Positions 54,695 to 62,875 of a DNA stretch of 64,000 nucleotides are shown here, piece after piece; position 1 is the first letter of the stretch, and every line of letters begins with the position of its first letter. The notes under the pieces are model-generated. The model saw only the letters and a list, made by a program, of their open reading frames with translations. It was not told the DNA's origin and ran no database searches. The DNA is from an uncultured Dehalococcoidia bacterium (GTDB lineage: Bacteria; Chloroflexota; Dehalococcoidia; Dehalococcoidales; UBA1222), in contig CAIMVG010000009.1 in the NCBI GenBank assembly GCA_903844845.1, positions 96,775 to 160,774 of the forward strand. Direction: 5' to 3'. The position numbers were made by a program, and so were the translations under genes.

Positions 54695-55841
54695 GGAACA
54701 GTCAACACAAACCGGTTTGGTCCCGGTTGGCAACAGGCAAATAACCAATTATTCTTCCTCACTTGTCAAGCGTGGACTGGATACGCTGGCACGCACCCGG
54801 CTGAGGACGGTTTCGTTTCCTTCTAACCGTTCGATTGGCGAATTGTATTTGATTGATTCTTCAAAAGAATGGTGGAAAGTATTACAACCAGTCTCGAATG
54901 AATTCGCCAGGTATTTATCAAGGGCTCAGGGGTTGATTTCCGTTCCCCAGGAAAAATGGCTGATATTGAATATGAGGCCGTTCCCAATCAACGTTTCAGC
55001 ACTCGGAAAATTAAGCTCGGATGATTTACACGGATTGGTCATCGGGTCACTTGAAAACCTTGTCGATTTATCACAAGTCGGTTTATTATCAGGTCTCAAG
55101 ATACTCGATTTGGCTTACTGCGCAACGAATACAAGTTACGGTTTCTTGAAGAAATTGTGCTGTTTGGAAGCGCTGAGGATCAACTTGGAAAAAGATAATA
55201 TCAGAGGGCAGGACATCGAGACGATTTCCTTGATGCCGCATTTGAAAAAATTGGACATCAATCTCGGAGTTTTCAACCGCTTTAACGTGGGGAAACTGGC
55301 AAAAGGGGAGTTGCTGAACCTTGATTTACTATCCATTTCCGGTGAATTCGATGATGAACAGTTCGGCAAACTTACGACGCTCGCCTCGATCAAGACGTTA
55401 TCTTTAAGAAATCCTTTGTTAACGGATTCCGCCTTGCCAGCTTTATCTTGCCTGAGGGCTCTCAAGAGGCTCGTCTTGGATTCATCGCGTATAACGGATA
55501 TGGGTTTGCGGTATATTTCTGAGCTAGACACTCTTGAGTCGTTGACTCTGTTCAGTCCAGCCATAACAGACCAGGGCTTGAAATATCTTTCCAAACTTGG
55601 CGGGATAAAAAGGTTGCGTTTGCGTTGTTCGGTGACCGACGAAGGCTTGGGATACTTAACAGGGATGACTAAATTGACCAGGCTAGTTCTGAAAAGCAAT
55701 CTGGTTACCGACACGGGATTGTTCAAGCTCCAAAACAATCCGGGGCTGAAGATTGTAGAACTAACAGATACAGCTGTAAGTCTTGATGGCGTGAGGCGTT
55801 TCACGGAATCGACAGGGATAAAAGTTATAACAGCGTCGTGA
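54684..55841 (+). CDS. Leucine-rich repeat protein
   Basis: 385 residues. From about residue 110 there are about 10 LRR units of 23-25 residues, e.g. LESLTLFSPAITDQGLKYLS, KRLRLRCSVTDEGLGYLTGM and LVLKSNLVTDTGLFKLQNN. The GLxxL/TDxGL pattern is the cysteine-containing/RI-like bacterial LRR type. No signal peptide, so intracellular. Binds protein partners; which one is unknown. Starts inside the J-domain gene and ends overlapping the next, so the three are coupled. Confidence 0.82.
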   Translation: MRIEEQSTQTGLVPVGNRQITNYSSSLVKRGLDTLARTRLRTVSFPSNRSIGELYLIDSSKEWWKVLQPVSNEFARYLSRAQGLISVPQEKWLILNMRPFPINVSALGKLSSDDLHGLVIGSLENLVDLSQVGLLSGLKILDLAYCATNTSYGFLKKLCCLEALRINLEKDNIRGQDIETISLMPHLKKLDINLGVFNRFNVGKLAKGELLNLDLLSISGEFDDEQFGKLTTLASIKTLSLRNPLLTDSALPALSCLRALKRLVLDSSRITDMGLRYISELDTLESLTLFSPAITDQGLKYLSKLGGIKRLRLRCSVTDEGLGYLTGMTKLTRLVLKSNLVTDTGLFKLQNNPGLKIVELTDTAVSLDGVRRFTESTGIKVITAS

Positions 55842-57376
55842 GCCTCCCTTCACCATATGATTTTATTAAGACCAGACATCAGAGTGGATGGCAAAAAATC
55901 GAATGGGCAAGTTTTAAGGATTGTTCGCTGCATATGATTCGAAAATCAAAACTAACTTTTAAAAAAATAGCAGGGATATTTTTCAATCCGGGCTCGTATC
56001 CCCGTATCTTGCTTATTTTCCCCGCCATCGTCGTGATGCTATTGTCCATGCTGCTTTCCGGGCTTGCTTTCAGTTACGACAGCGGTATATTCGCTCTTGC
56101 CGGAATGCTGGTGGCGATCGTGTGGCTGGGGTTTCTCGTTTTGATCGCACTGCCTGGGACTGATAAGGTACTGGCTGGGCAACGATGGCTTCATCCTCTC
56201 AGTAAAGGCCTTATGGCATGCCTGCTTGTCGCAGGGGTGGTCGAATTTGGCGCGATCATAGCCATAAATAGCGGGTCGGCAGGGAATGGTATCCTCGGAG
56301 GAGCTACCCCCCAATTCATGAAGACTATCCCCGGCGACATCGCATATAGCGATTCGGACGCGCTGCTTTATCAAGCCGTTGATAATTTAATGCACGGCAA
56401 AAACCCTTATGCCGAAGCCAATGTTGTTACAGCGATTCTCGCCTTGAAAAGCCCTCCGGGGAAAATCACGCCGTTGCGCGCCGGGACACTAGAAAACGTT
56501 TTCCCTTATCCCAGCCAGGACCAATACACCCAGATCTGGCATGAAGCTATTCAGTCTCCAGCCCAGTCATCTCCTGCAATCGAGTCGACACTGGGTTATC
56601 CCGCAGGTTTTTTTGTGATACCGGCCCTGTTTATGTTTCTGGGGATAAACAACCTCCGGTTGATTATGCTGATTTTGACACTACCGGCTGTTATGTACGC
56701 GGTTGCGGTTTGCCGTCCTGATTTGCGCTTGTGGCTGGTGGGGGCTTTTCTGGGAAGCCTTGCAATATGGAACAGCATTGCGAGCGGACTGACGGGCGCT
56801 TTATATTTCCCTTTTTTATTACTGGCCTGGGTTTTATGGCGCCGCAATTTTTGGCTTTCAGCTGTTTTTATGGGACTCGCTATTGCGGCTAAGGAACTGG
56901 CATGGTATTTTCTGCCGTTCTACCTGATTCTTATCTTGAGGAACTCAGGCTGGAAACGCGGGTTTGAAGCCGGGGTGCTGGCGGGGGGTATTTTTCTGGT
57001 TTTAAACCTTCCCTTTATCATGGGCGGCCCCGGGCTGTGGCTCGGTTCGGTGTTTTCACTGTTAAAAGATCCGCTTTTCCCATCAGGGACTGGGGTGGTT
57101 ACCCTGGTCACTTTCAGTGTTGTAAACATACATTCCTCCCTATTATTCACAGTTAGTGAAATTGTTGTCATGGTTGGGGGAATGGTTTGGTACTGGTTTA
57201 AAGCCGAGCGTTATCCTGGTATTGGGGTAATTCTGTCTGTTATTCCCATATTTTTCGCCTGGCGCAGTTTATGGCCCTATTTTTTTTACACCGACGTGAT
57301 CTTACTGGCAATGATCATGGCCAACGAATACGGCACAGGGAGAGGAAATTTGGAGATTGAGGGTAACATTACATAA
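55838..57376 (+). CDS. Polytopic membrane protein, GT-C/GT87-like glycosyltransferase candidate
   Basis: 512 residues and about 11 membrane helices. After the first helices an acidic loop YSDSDALLYQAVDNLMHGK followed by NPYAE matches the DxD-type loop and the G-x-NPY pattern of DUF2029/GT87 polyprenyl-phosphate sugar transferases. The GTG start overlaps the LRR stop (GTGA). It probably sits in the cytoplasmic membrane and transfers a sugar outside. The fit is by pattern only; substrate unknown. Confidence 0.6.
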   Translation: MSLPSPYDFIKTRHQSGWQKIEWASFKDCSLHMIRKSKLTFKKIAGIFFNPGSYPRILLIFPAIVVMLLSMLLSGLAFSYDSGIFALAGMLVAIVWLGFLVLIALPGTDKVLAGQRWLHPLSKGLMACLLVAGVVEFGAIIAINSGSAGNGILGGATPQFMKTIPGDIAYSDSDALLYQAVDNLMHGKNPYAEANVVTAILALKSPPGKITPLRAGTLENVFPYPSQDQYTQIWHEAIQSPAQSSPAIESTLGYPAGFFVIPALFMFLGINNLRLIMLILTLPAVMYAVAVCRPDLRLWLVGAFLGSLAIWNSIASGLTGALYFPFLLLAWVLWRRNFWLSAVFMGLAIAAKELAWYFLPFYLILILRNSGWKRGFEAGVLAGGIFLVLNLPFIMGGPGLWLGSVFSLLKDPLFPSGTGVVTLVTFSVVNIHSSLLFTVSEIVVMVGGMVWYWFKAERYPGIGVILSVIPIFFAWRSLWPYFFYTDVILLAMIMANEYGTGRGNLEIEGNIT

Positions 57377-57446
57377 AGGCAAAAGAAAAACTTAGGAACA
57401 AAGGCTTAATGGCTTGGCGGAAGAACCTTGTAGATTGAAACCGTTT

Positions 57447-57489
57447 ATCGGGGTGAGAGGATTTGAACCTCCGACCACCTGAACCCCAT
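57447..57489 (-). other. tRNA-Pro(GGG) 3' half, left attachment site (attL) of a prophage
   Basis: On the minus strand this reads the 3' half of a proline tRNA: anticodon loop with GGG, stem TCAGG, T-arm GGAGGTTCAAATCCTCT and acceptor end CACCCCGA. The 5' half is missing, so the tRNA is not functional. The next bases at 57491-57497 (CACCTG on the minus strand) form an imperfect dyad with CAGGTG at 57474-57480, as at integrase cores. The chromosome lies to the left and phage genes to the right, as expected. The intact tRNA-Pro should lie beyond 64000. Confidence 0.8.
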
Positions 57490-57600
57490 TTACAGGTGAC
57501 AAACAGCGAGCGGCAGATTGGAGGCGACTTTCACTCCTCCTTTTGCCAAATTTTCTAGTATTGTAACATTATTTAAAGCAACCGTAAAAACAAAACCACT

Positions 57601-58218
57601 TCACGGGAAGTTTTTAATAGACTGGATAACTTTGGCGGACAAGGCAGAATCCTCAACCTTGTATTGCCCTGTACTATTCTTAACATAACAAATGCCATCG
57701 ACCTTGGTTACTTTCCCGATATGCACCTCATAGTTAGCGCAACACAGCGCAATATCACCAACGTTAATTTCGGCGTTATGATCCACTATTACAATGTCTC
57801 CGTCATGTATTAACGGCTCAAGGCATGTTCCTTTTACATGGTAGCCTTCAAGCCCTTCCCTCGTTTTCCTGCTCGGCGGCAGATACACAAAATCGACTGG
57901 AAACTCCAGCGGCTCACCTGCGTGGACCAGGATATCGGCGAATACAGGGACAGTGATCGGGGAAGCAGTCCGCAGCTTTTCCAGAAGTTCCTCGGGTGTT
58001 TCAGGGCGAACCGGAGGAAGATTGCCGCTATAGAGCTGGTTCGGGGCGACGCCAAGGGCGCGGGCGAGTTTATTGATGGTATCGATGGACGGTGATTTGT
58101 AGTCGCCGTTTTCCAGGCGGGATACATGAGAGGGTTCAAGTCCGGCTTTGCGGGCCAGTTCGCTTTTGTTTAACCCGGCTTTTTCTCTGGCAATTTTTAC
58201 AGCTTCCCACCATTCCAT
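57601..58218 (-). CDS. Prophage repressor: XRE helix-turn-helix plus S24-like peptidase domain
   Basis: 205 residues. N-terminal XRE HTH (REKAGLNKSELARKAGLEPS, HVSRLENGDYKSPS), then a C-terminal LexA/CI-like domain. The S24 active site normally reads GDSMEP; here it is GTCLEP (Cys132 instead of Ser), with a Lys candidate at 169 or 172. Self-cleavage may be impaired or Cys-based. Divergent from the Cro-like gene across an operator region. The ATG at 58218 has AGGAG six nt upstream; the ATG at 58248 has none. Confidence 0.88.
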   Translation of the reverse strand: MEWWEAVKIAREKAGLNKSELARKAGLEPSHVSRLENGDYKSPSIDTINKLARALGVAPNQLYSGNLPPVRPETPEELLEKLRTASPITVPVFADILVHAGEPLEFPVDFVYLPPSRKTREGLEGYHVKGTCLEPLIHDGDIVIVDHNAEINVGDIALCCANYEVHIGKVTKVDGICYVKNSTGQYKVEDSALSAKVIQSIKNFP

Positions 58219-58248
58219 AACCTTCTCCTTTGGGGTTTTACTGTCCAT

Positions 58249-58436
58249 TCAAAATATATTTTTTGCTGTTTATCTAACAGGATACGAAATAAAATAGTAA
58301 ACAAAGGTTACACCTATATGTTACAAATGTCAATATCCCTATGCCATATATAAACTTACAAAAACCCCGCGTTATTCATAAATATGTGCCTATTTTCGCG
58401 TTGTAAGACGATAAATCCCTATGTTACAATTGTCAC
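58249..58436. promoter_or_regulatory. Divergent operator/promoter region of the prophage switch
   Basis: Contains two copies of TATGTTACAAWTGTCA: 58317-58332 (W=A) and 58420-58435 (W=T). The second lies in the near-palindrome TGTTACAATTGTCACA and touches the Cro-like ATG at 58437. ATCCCTATG also occurs twice. These are likely sites for the repressor and Cro-like protein. Cro-like mRNA would be leaderless. Confidence 0.6.
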
Positions 58437-58652
58437 ATGACGATAGTAGAGAAGTTGCAATATATTCAGGGGAAAGCATCAGATGAAACTTTTTCGCGCA
58501 TTTTGGGCATCTCAAGGGTGCATTGGAACCGCATCAAACACGGCAGGTCACCCGGCAGGTATGTTCTTCACAAAGTACGGAGGATCTTTCCTGACTTGCG
58601 CGACGAGATAGATATTTTTTTGTCCACCAGTGGAAGAAAAATCAATAAATAA
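58437..58652 (+). CDS. Small Cro-like HTH protein
   Basis: 71 residues with a helix-turn-helix around KASDETFSRILGISRVHWNR and a basic IKHGRSPGRY. Located divergently from the repressor, where Cro lies in lambdoid-like switches. No Shine-Dalgarno; the ATG overlaps an operator copy. Assignment is by position and HTH pattern. Confidence 0.6.
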   Translation: MTIVEKLQYIQGKASDETFSRILGISRVHWNRIKHGRSPGRYVLHKVRRIFPDLRDEIDIFLSTSGRKINK

Positions 58653-58681
58653 TATGACAATAGTAACAACGAGAGGCTGGT

Positions 58682-58882
58682 ATGCCGATAACGCTGGACG
58701 AAAGAGGGCACATCACGCATAAAACCCGTGGCCGCAAAGCTTTGAAGTGCGCTCACTGCGGGCTCATGACGACGGATGCGCATTTCCAGTACCGATATAT
58801 CGGAGGCAGGGGGGATTGTCTCCTTTACTACTGCGACGACCGGGATGCTTGCTGGAAAAGATTTGAGGAGTTAGAAGCATGA
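58682..58882 (+). CDS. Small phage protein with zinc-binding cysteines
   Basis: 66 residues. KCAHCGLMTTD followed by LLYYCDDRDACWKRF gives four cysteines in a likely zinc knuckle. GAGAGG precedes the ATG. The stop overlaps the next start (ATGA). Function unknown; early prophage gene. Confidence 0.6.
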   Translation: MPITLDERGHITHKTRGRKALKCAHCGLMTTDAHFQYRYIGGRGDCLLYYCDDRDACWKRFEELEA

Positions 58883-59166
58883 AGAACCCCAGGATCCAGG
58901 CTGCAGGGCGAAAAGGCGGGATCGTTACCGCGGAACGCTACGGGGCGGAATACATGTCCCGATTATCCAAGAGCAGACGGGTATTCGCCGGACGGCCGCG
59001 TATAAAGACACTGGCTGAAATAAGGTTCGAAAAAGCCTCGGCACTGATCGAAAGAAAGGAGTTGCCGCACACACTGCCGAACAGCGTATCCGGCTTGCTG
59101 AGGCTTTGGAAGGAACAGATGAAACAGATGGAGGTGCAGCAGTCGCGAGCAAGTGAGATGGCATAG
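58879..59166 (+). CDS. Hypothetical basic phage protein
   Basis: 95 residues, strongly basic (RKGGIVTAERYGAEYMSRLS) with a C-terminal helix rich in Gln/Glu. No family recognised. Translationally coupled to the gene before by ATGA. Confidence 0.55.
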   Translation: MKNPRIQAAGRKGGIVTAERYGAEYMSRLSKSRRVFAGRPRIKTLAEIRFEKASALIERKELPHTLPNSVSGLLRLWKEQMKQMEVQQSRASEMA

Positions 59167-59224
59167 GAAGACAAATGCAAAAAGCAGGGGGCTGGTTTTA
59201 GCCAGCCCCCACCAGGAGGAATGA

Positions 59225-59365
59225 GTGAAATCTGCGAGTTACATCCTACGCCTTAGCGGCAAAAAGAATCAAGTGTTCAAGACACTGGCGCTGCTGTGCC
59301 GCTGGAAAAACGGCCAAATTACCCTGGGAGAACTCCAAGGGCCCGCCGTCGAAAAGAAGGGTTAA
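59225..59365 (+). CDS. Tiny phage protein, 46 residues
   Basis: GTG start at 59225 with AGGAGGA at 59214-59220. The frame gives a basic, hydrophobic peptide (MKSASYILRLSGKKNQVF, LALLCRWKNGQITL). The ATG at 59221 lies against the Shine-Dalgarno and stops after 11 codons. Ends 4 nt before the next gene. Function unknown. Confidence 0.45.
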   Translation: MKSASYILRLSGKKNQVFKTLALLCRWKNGQITLGELQGPAVEKKG

Positions 59366-59369
59366 AGAT

Positions 59370-60464
59370 ATGACGATTAAAGGACTATCCAACGTGCGCC
59401 AGATGCCGCGCCTGGGCAAGGTGCGGACGGGGGTGAAAGTGCCCAACAAGAACAGCCCGGGCGAACACCCCGAGGCCGTCGATTATTTTGTATTGAGCGA
59501 CGATATCGCCGGGCTATTCGGTGAAAAGCCCAAGGCCCTGCCGATCATGTTCCCGGTGGAAGACGACACCAAGTTCGCCAGCCAGTATTACAAATGCTAT
59601 TCGTCTTTCCGCGGCCTCGTATGCAAGGGAGACGGCGAAAACTGTTCGCGACTGATCGACACGAAGACAGGCGACTTCGCGCACCGCGACACCCTCGAGA
59701 CGGCGCGGCGCGAGCTGCCCTGCCCCGGGCGCGAATGCACGATGTACGGGCAGAAGAAATGCAAAGAGGTCATGAACCTGCAGTTCCTGCTGCCTTCCGT
59801 GCCGGGTCTCGGCGTGTGGCAGTTGGACACCGGCTCGTATCATTCGATCGTGGCCGTCAACAGCGCCGTCGAGCTGATACGCTCCATCTGCGGGCGCATA
59901 TCGATGATTCCCCTCAAGCTCACCATCGAGCCCAAAGAAGTAGCGCCTGACGGCAAGAAGAAGACGGTCAACATCCTGCAGATCCGCGCGGATATAACCC
60001 TCGCGGAGATACAGCGGCTGGGTTCACTGCCGGCCAGCCAGGTCATGATGCCCCCGCCCGACGAAGAGAAGCCTGACCTGCTGTATCCCGAAGCGGAAGA
60101 GATTACAGAACCGGCAGCGGCACCAGTGAAACCACCTGTCACCGGCGAGGAAATTGACGACCCGTGGGGCAAGGACAAAAAGCAGCCGCCGCAACTCGTA
60201 GTGAAACCCGCAGGGACGGCACCTGTCACTCAACCCGCCGGGCAAGCGGCACCGGTGGTAACAAACGTCAAGGCTATGCGCGACCCCGCCACAATAACCA
60301 CCCTGGGCGGTCTGTTCACGTCCTGCTACGAGGACTTCAACATGAGCCGGACAGACGTGGCGAAAGAGGCCGGATTCAACGACCCCAAACAGTTACAGGG
60401 TTCAAGCGTCAAGAGGCTGCAGGAAATATGGGCGGCCATCTCGGTGGTGAGATCTGGACAGTAA
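59370..60464 (+). CDS. Phage recombination-directionality-factor-like protein (phiC31 gp3-like)
   Basis: 364 residues. Pattern of gp3-like directionality factors: KVRTGVKVPNKNSPGEHPEA, DYFVLSDD, PKALPIMFPVEDDTKFASQY, LVCKGDGENCSRL, PCPGRECTMYGQKKC, the FLLPSVPGLGVWQLDTGSYHS core and a RISMIPLKLTIEP segment. Four cysteines in the middle probably bind zinc. A long Pro-rich linker precedes a C-terminal part with a helix-turn-helix-like end. Such proteins switch a serine integrase to excision; related proteins in other phages have DNA-metabolism roles, so the exact job is open. Confidence 0.65.
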   Translation: MTIKGLSNVRQMPRLGKVRTGVKVPNKNSPGEHPEAVDYFVLSDDIAGLFGEKPKALPIMFPVEDDTKFASQYYKCYSSFRGLVCKGDGENCSRLIDTKTGDFAHRDTLETARRELPCPGRECTMYGQKKCKEVMNLQFLLPSVPGLGVWQLDTGSYHSIVAVNSAVELIRSICGRISMIPLKLTIEPKEVAPDGKKKTVNILQIRADITLAEIQRLGSLPASQVMMPPPDEEKPDLLYPEAEEITEPAAAPVKPPVTGEEIDDPWGKDKKQPPQLVVKPAGTAPVTQPAGQAAPVVTNVKAMRDPATITTLGGLFTSCYEDFNMSRTDVAKEAGFNDPKQLQGSSVKRLQEIWAAISVVRSGQ

Positions 60465-60498
60465 CGTGCGGAACGGCGGCGGGAAAGAAGGGAATCTG

Positions 60499-60678
60499 TT
60501 GAAAGCCGGGGAAGAATCACTTTTGACACCCACTTCCCGCCGTCGCCGCAACCCTCGAGAAGTGTGCTATGAGCCGTCCCAGCCCGAGCTTGACCGCATC
60601 CATGCCGAGAAACTTGAAAGGCTCCGCATCAAGGGGCTGGACCTGCTGACGGCGGCGGAGAGAAAGAAGTATGGGTAA
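60499..60678 (+). CDS. Hypothetical small phage protein
   Basis: 59 residues from the TTG at 60499, which has an AAGAAGGGA Shine-Dalgarno; a GTG at 60466 is a weaker start. Basic N-terminus (TSRRRRNPREVC) and helical, charged C-terminus (LDRIHAEKLERLRIKGLDLL). No family recognised. Confidence 0.45.
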   Translation: MKAGEESLLTPTSRRRRNPREVCYEPSQPELDRIHAEKLERLRIKGLDLLTAAERKKYG

Positions 60679-60722
60679 CACCGTTCCGAATTGATTAAGC
60701 CGGGATAGAAGAGAGGACACGC

Positions 60723-61493
60723 ATGGCCAGAGGCAGGATGCTCAACAAGAAAATATCGAACAGCAAACAGGTAAACGATCTGCCGGAGACGGCGCAGCTG
60801 CTGTTTACCTGGTTGATTCCGCAACTGGATTGTAACGGATGTTTCTACGGAAGCGCCGAAATGATCAAAAGTCTGGTGTTCCCGCGCAAGAATTATTCAA
60901 AAAAAATCATCGAGCAGTGGCTTTTGGCGATGGAAAACTCACGCGGCACGGATAAATCTGCGCTGATTGTCAGGTATTTTGTGGCAGGAGAGCAGTATCT
61001 TTACATGCCGGGATTCGCTGACGAACAGGTAGGGCTCAGGCGTGACAAGGAAAAGGGTGAATTCCCGACTTTTGACGGAAGATTGACGGAAAGTATCGGG
61101 CAAACTATCCCCCTAAGTAGAAGGGAAGTAGAAGTAGAACGGGAAGGGGAAGTGAATGAGAAGATAACCCCCTTACCCCCTTCACCCAAAAACGCATCGT
61201 CGTCGTCATCCGGGAAAAAGGATGAAGATGATGTATTCAAGATTCTCGAACAGGAGCACATCCCTGCAATGAGGGAAGACGTCGAACTGGCTGTGAAGAG
61301 ATTTACCGGAAACTGGGTTCATGATGCCATCAAAGTCGCGGTGAAATCCGGAGTCCTGCAATGGCGCTATGTGGCCAAAGTATTGCTTAACTGGAAGAAA
61401 GAAGGCCGAAGCGTGGAAGGATTGGGACCACCGATAAGATTCCTGCCCGAAAAATATACCAACGGGAAACTGGGGCACCTGGTCCGGAGATGA
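60723..61493 (+). CDS. Phage replication protein, DnaD-like
   Basis: 256 residues. The N-terminal part resembles phage replication initiators with winged-helix DNA binding (ARGRMLNKKISNSKQVNDLP, TAQLLFTWLIPQLDCNG). A Ser/Asp-rich linker leads to a C-terminal DnaD-like domain: DVFKILEQEHIPAMREDVEL, WVHDAIKVAVKSGVLQWRYV and LLNWKKEG. Loads helicase at the phage origin in related phages. GAGAGGA precedes the ATG; the stop overlaps the RusA-like start. Confidence 0.78.
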   Translation: MARGRMLNKKISNSKQVNDLPETAQLLFTWLIPQLDCNGCFYGSAEMIKSLVFPRKNYSKKIIEQWLLAMENSRGTDKSALIVRYFVAGEQYLYMPGFADEQVGLRRDKEKGEFPTFDGRLTESIGQTIPLSRREVEVEREGEVNEKITPLPPSPKNASSSSSGKKDEDDVFKILEQEHIPAMREDVELAVKRFTGNWVHDAIKVAVKSGVLQWRYVAKVLLNWKKEGRSVEGLGPPIRFLPEKYTNGKLGHLVRR

Positions 61494-61933
61494 GTTCACG
61501 GGAAAGCGGCAGCACCGTAAATGCCGTCGAACTGATTATCTACACCGAGCCTGTAGCCAAAGCTCGCGCCAGAGTGGTAGTCAATAACGGCAAAGCACAC
61601 TCGTTCACCCCTGTGATGACCACGTTGGCGGAGAGCGCCATCAGGTGGGCCATCCTGCAGGAGTATAAAGACATTCCCTTCCCGGCAGGGATGCCGCTCA
61701 AGCTGGTGGCTGTGTTTTACAGGCAACGACCCAAAAGCCTGAGCAAAGCAGAGAAGCTGCCCGTAAAGAAACCGGATCTGGACAATTATCTGAAAACACT
61801 CTGCGACGCCATGAACGGCTTTCTCGTTCACGACGACAGCCAGATCGTGCATATCGAGACGCGCAAGTATTACGGCGAACCGCCGCGAATAGAGGTTAGC
61901 TTAGCCCAGGCCGCGCTGGAGGCGGCGATATGA
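61490..61933 (+). CDS. RusA-family Holliday junction resolvase
   Basis: 147 residues. RusA hallmarks are EPVAKARARVV near the start and KKPDLDNYLKTLCDAMNGFL followed by VHDDSQIVHIETRK, with the three catalytic Asp residues. Cuts four-way junctions during phage recombination or DNA packaging. Overlaps its neighbours at ATGA sites on both sides. Confidence 0.9.
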   Translation: MSSRESGSTVNAVELIIYTEPVAKARARVVVNNGKAHSFTPVMTTLAESAIRWAILQEYKDIPFPAGMPLKLVAVFYRQRPKSLSKAEKLPVKKPDLDNYLKTLCDAMNGFLVHDDSQIVHIETRKYYGEPPRIEVSLAQAALEAAI

Positions 61934-62058
61934 GATGTGTTTTGTGTAAAAAGCCGCTGCAAAAGATCCACTGGTACGGCAGGATCCTGCACCGCTGCAA
62001 TAACTGGCACTGCCTGAAGTTCCGTACGCCGGTTACACAGGGATGGACGCGGAAATGA
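61930..62058 (+). CDS. Tiny zinc-ribbon-like phage protein, 42 residues
   Basis: Start at ATG 61930 overlapping the RusA stop. The product begins MRCVLCKKPLQKIHWYG and has RCNNWHCLKF, giving two cysteine pairs as in mini zinc ribbons. The stop overlaps the next start. Too short for most gene callers. Confidence 0.55.
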   Translation: MRCVLCKKPLQKIHWYGRILHRCNNWHCLKFRTPVTQGWTRK

Positions 62059-62486
62059 GCCAGCTCTGGTATTCACCCTGCCGCATCCAGAATTACACGC
62101 GGGAAGAAATCGCCTGGGTGATACGCGAGGCATGGAACGGATGGCCGGCGCAATCATCGGGCTATATCAATGTACGGCTGGACGTTGACTGCGGCTCCTC
62201 CGGCATATCTCCCCACGATGCGCAGCTGGTCGTCTGGGAAATACAGGCCCGCATGAGCTCGGCCAAAGAGATCAGCCTGGTGCTAATCTTCGAGCTGCAA
62301 AGCGACCTCTTCGAAGATGCCGACCTCTGGCATTATGAAAGATTCAAAAGTAGACTCTCCGCACCGGCATGCAGCCTGCTCAATTATCTTGCCGGTAAAA
62401 GACGGCGTCGACTATCCTTCGCAGAATGGAAACGGCGGAAAGAAAAGTCGGGTTTTACGACTCTCGAAAACTCTTTGCACAAATAA
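62055..62486 (+). CDS. Hypothetical phage protein
   Basis: 143 residues from ATG 62055, which overlaps the previous stop (ATGA); an ATG at 62043 is possible. No family recognised. Composition is protein-like (QLWYSPCRIQNYTREEIAWV). The C-terminus is basic (LAGKRRRRLSFAEWKRRKEK). Position behind RusA suggests an early regulatory or replication accessory. Confidence 0.55.
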   Translation: MSQLWYSPCRIQNYTREEIAWVIREAWNGWPAQSSGYINVRLDVDCGSSGISPHDAQLVVWEIQARMSSAKEISLVLIFELQSDLFEDADLWHYERFKSRLSAPACSLLNYLAGKRRRRLSFAEWKRRKEKSGFTTLENSLHK

Positions 62487-62536
62487 TCACGCCTGAATGT
62501 TGTTATTCTCGCCGGAAAGGGCTAAAATCAAGATGT

Positions 62537-62572
62537 AAGGTCGGAAAGTCTGTAAAGACTCCGGCCTCTTTT
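62537..62572 (+). terminator. Terminator of the rightward early prophage genes
   Basis: Imperfect stem AAGGTCGGAAAGTCT / AGACTCCGGCCT with loop GTAA and TCTTTT after it. Confidence 0.65.
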
Positions 62573-62654
62573 GTTGTCCTGCTGCCGGGGCGGGATTATT
62601 CCACACGCCAGGCACATTATTCAGCAGGAATTCGACAAAAAGGGACAATGAAAA

Positions 62655-62684
62655 GCGCCGTGATCCTGACAGGAACCACGGCGC
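62655..62684 (-). terminator. Terminator of the leftward small-gene group
   Basis: 8-bp stem GCGCCGTG / CACGGCGC with an inner TCCT / AGGA pairing, followed on the minus strand by TTTT, 24 nt behind the 55-residue gene. Confidence 0.65.
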
Positions 62685-62707
62685 AGATATTACCGGTACC
62701 AGGGCGA

Positions 62708-62875
62708 TTAATCGTAAAACATGTAATTTGCGCAGGTGGGATGGCCTTCCCAGAGCGGGGCGGCCTGAAACGAAGAGCCGCCCAGGCATTCGAGGCAGAA
62801 CCAAAGGCAATTGCGGCAGCCATATTCCGAGGATTTCACTTCCGGGGGCACTGGGCGGACAAATTCGATTTCCAT
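62708..62875 (-). CDS. Small cysteine-rich phage protein, 55 residues
   Basis: Starts at ATG 62875, overlapping the preceding TAA by one base (TAATG). The product has YGCRNCLWFCLECLGG and CANYMFYD, a dense set of cysteines typical of small zinc-binding phage proteins. Ends 24 nt before a terminator. Function unknown. Confidence 0.6.
   Translation of the reverse strand: MEIEFVRPVPPEVKSSEYGCRNCLWFCLECLGGSSFQAAPLWEGHPTCANYMFYD

Noticed and set aside
57447..57489. Functional tRNA-Pro gene
   Set aside because: Only the 3' half is present; no D-arm or 5' acceptor strand can be found to the right.
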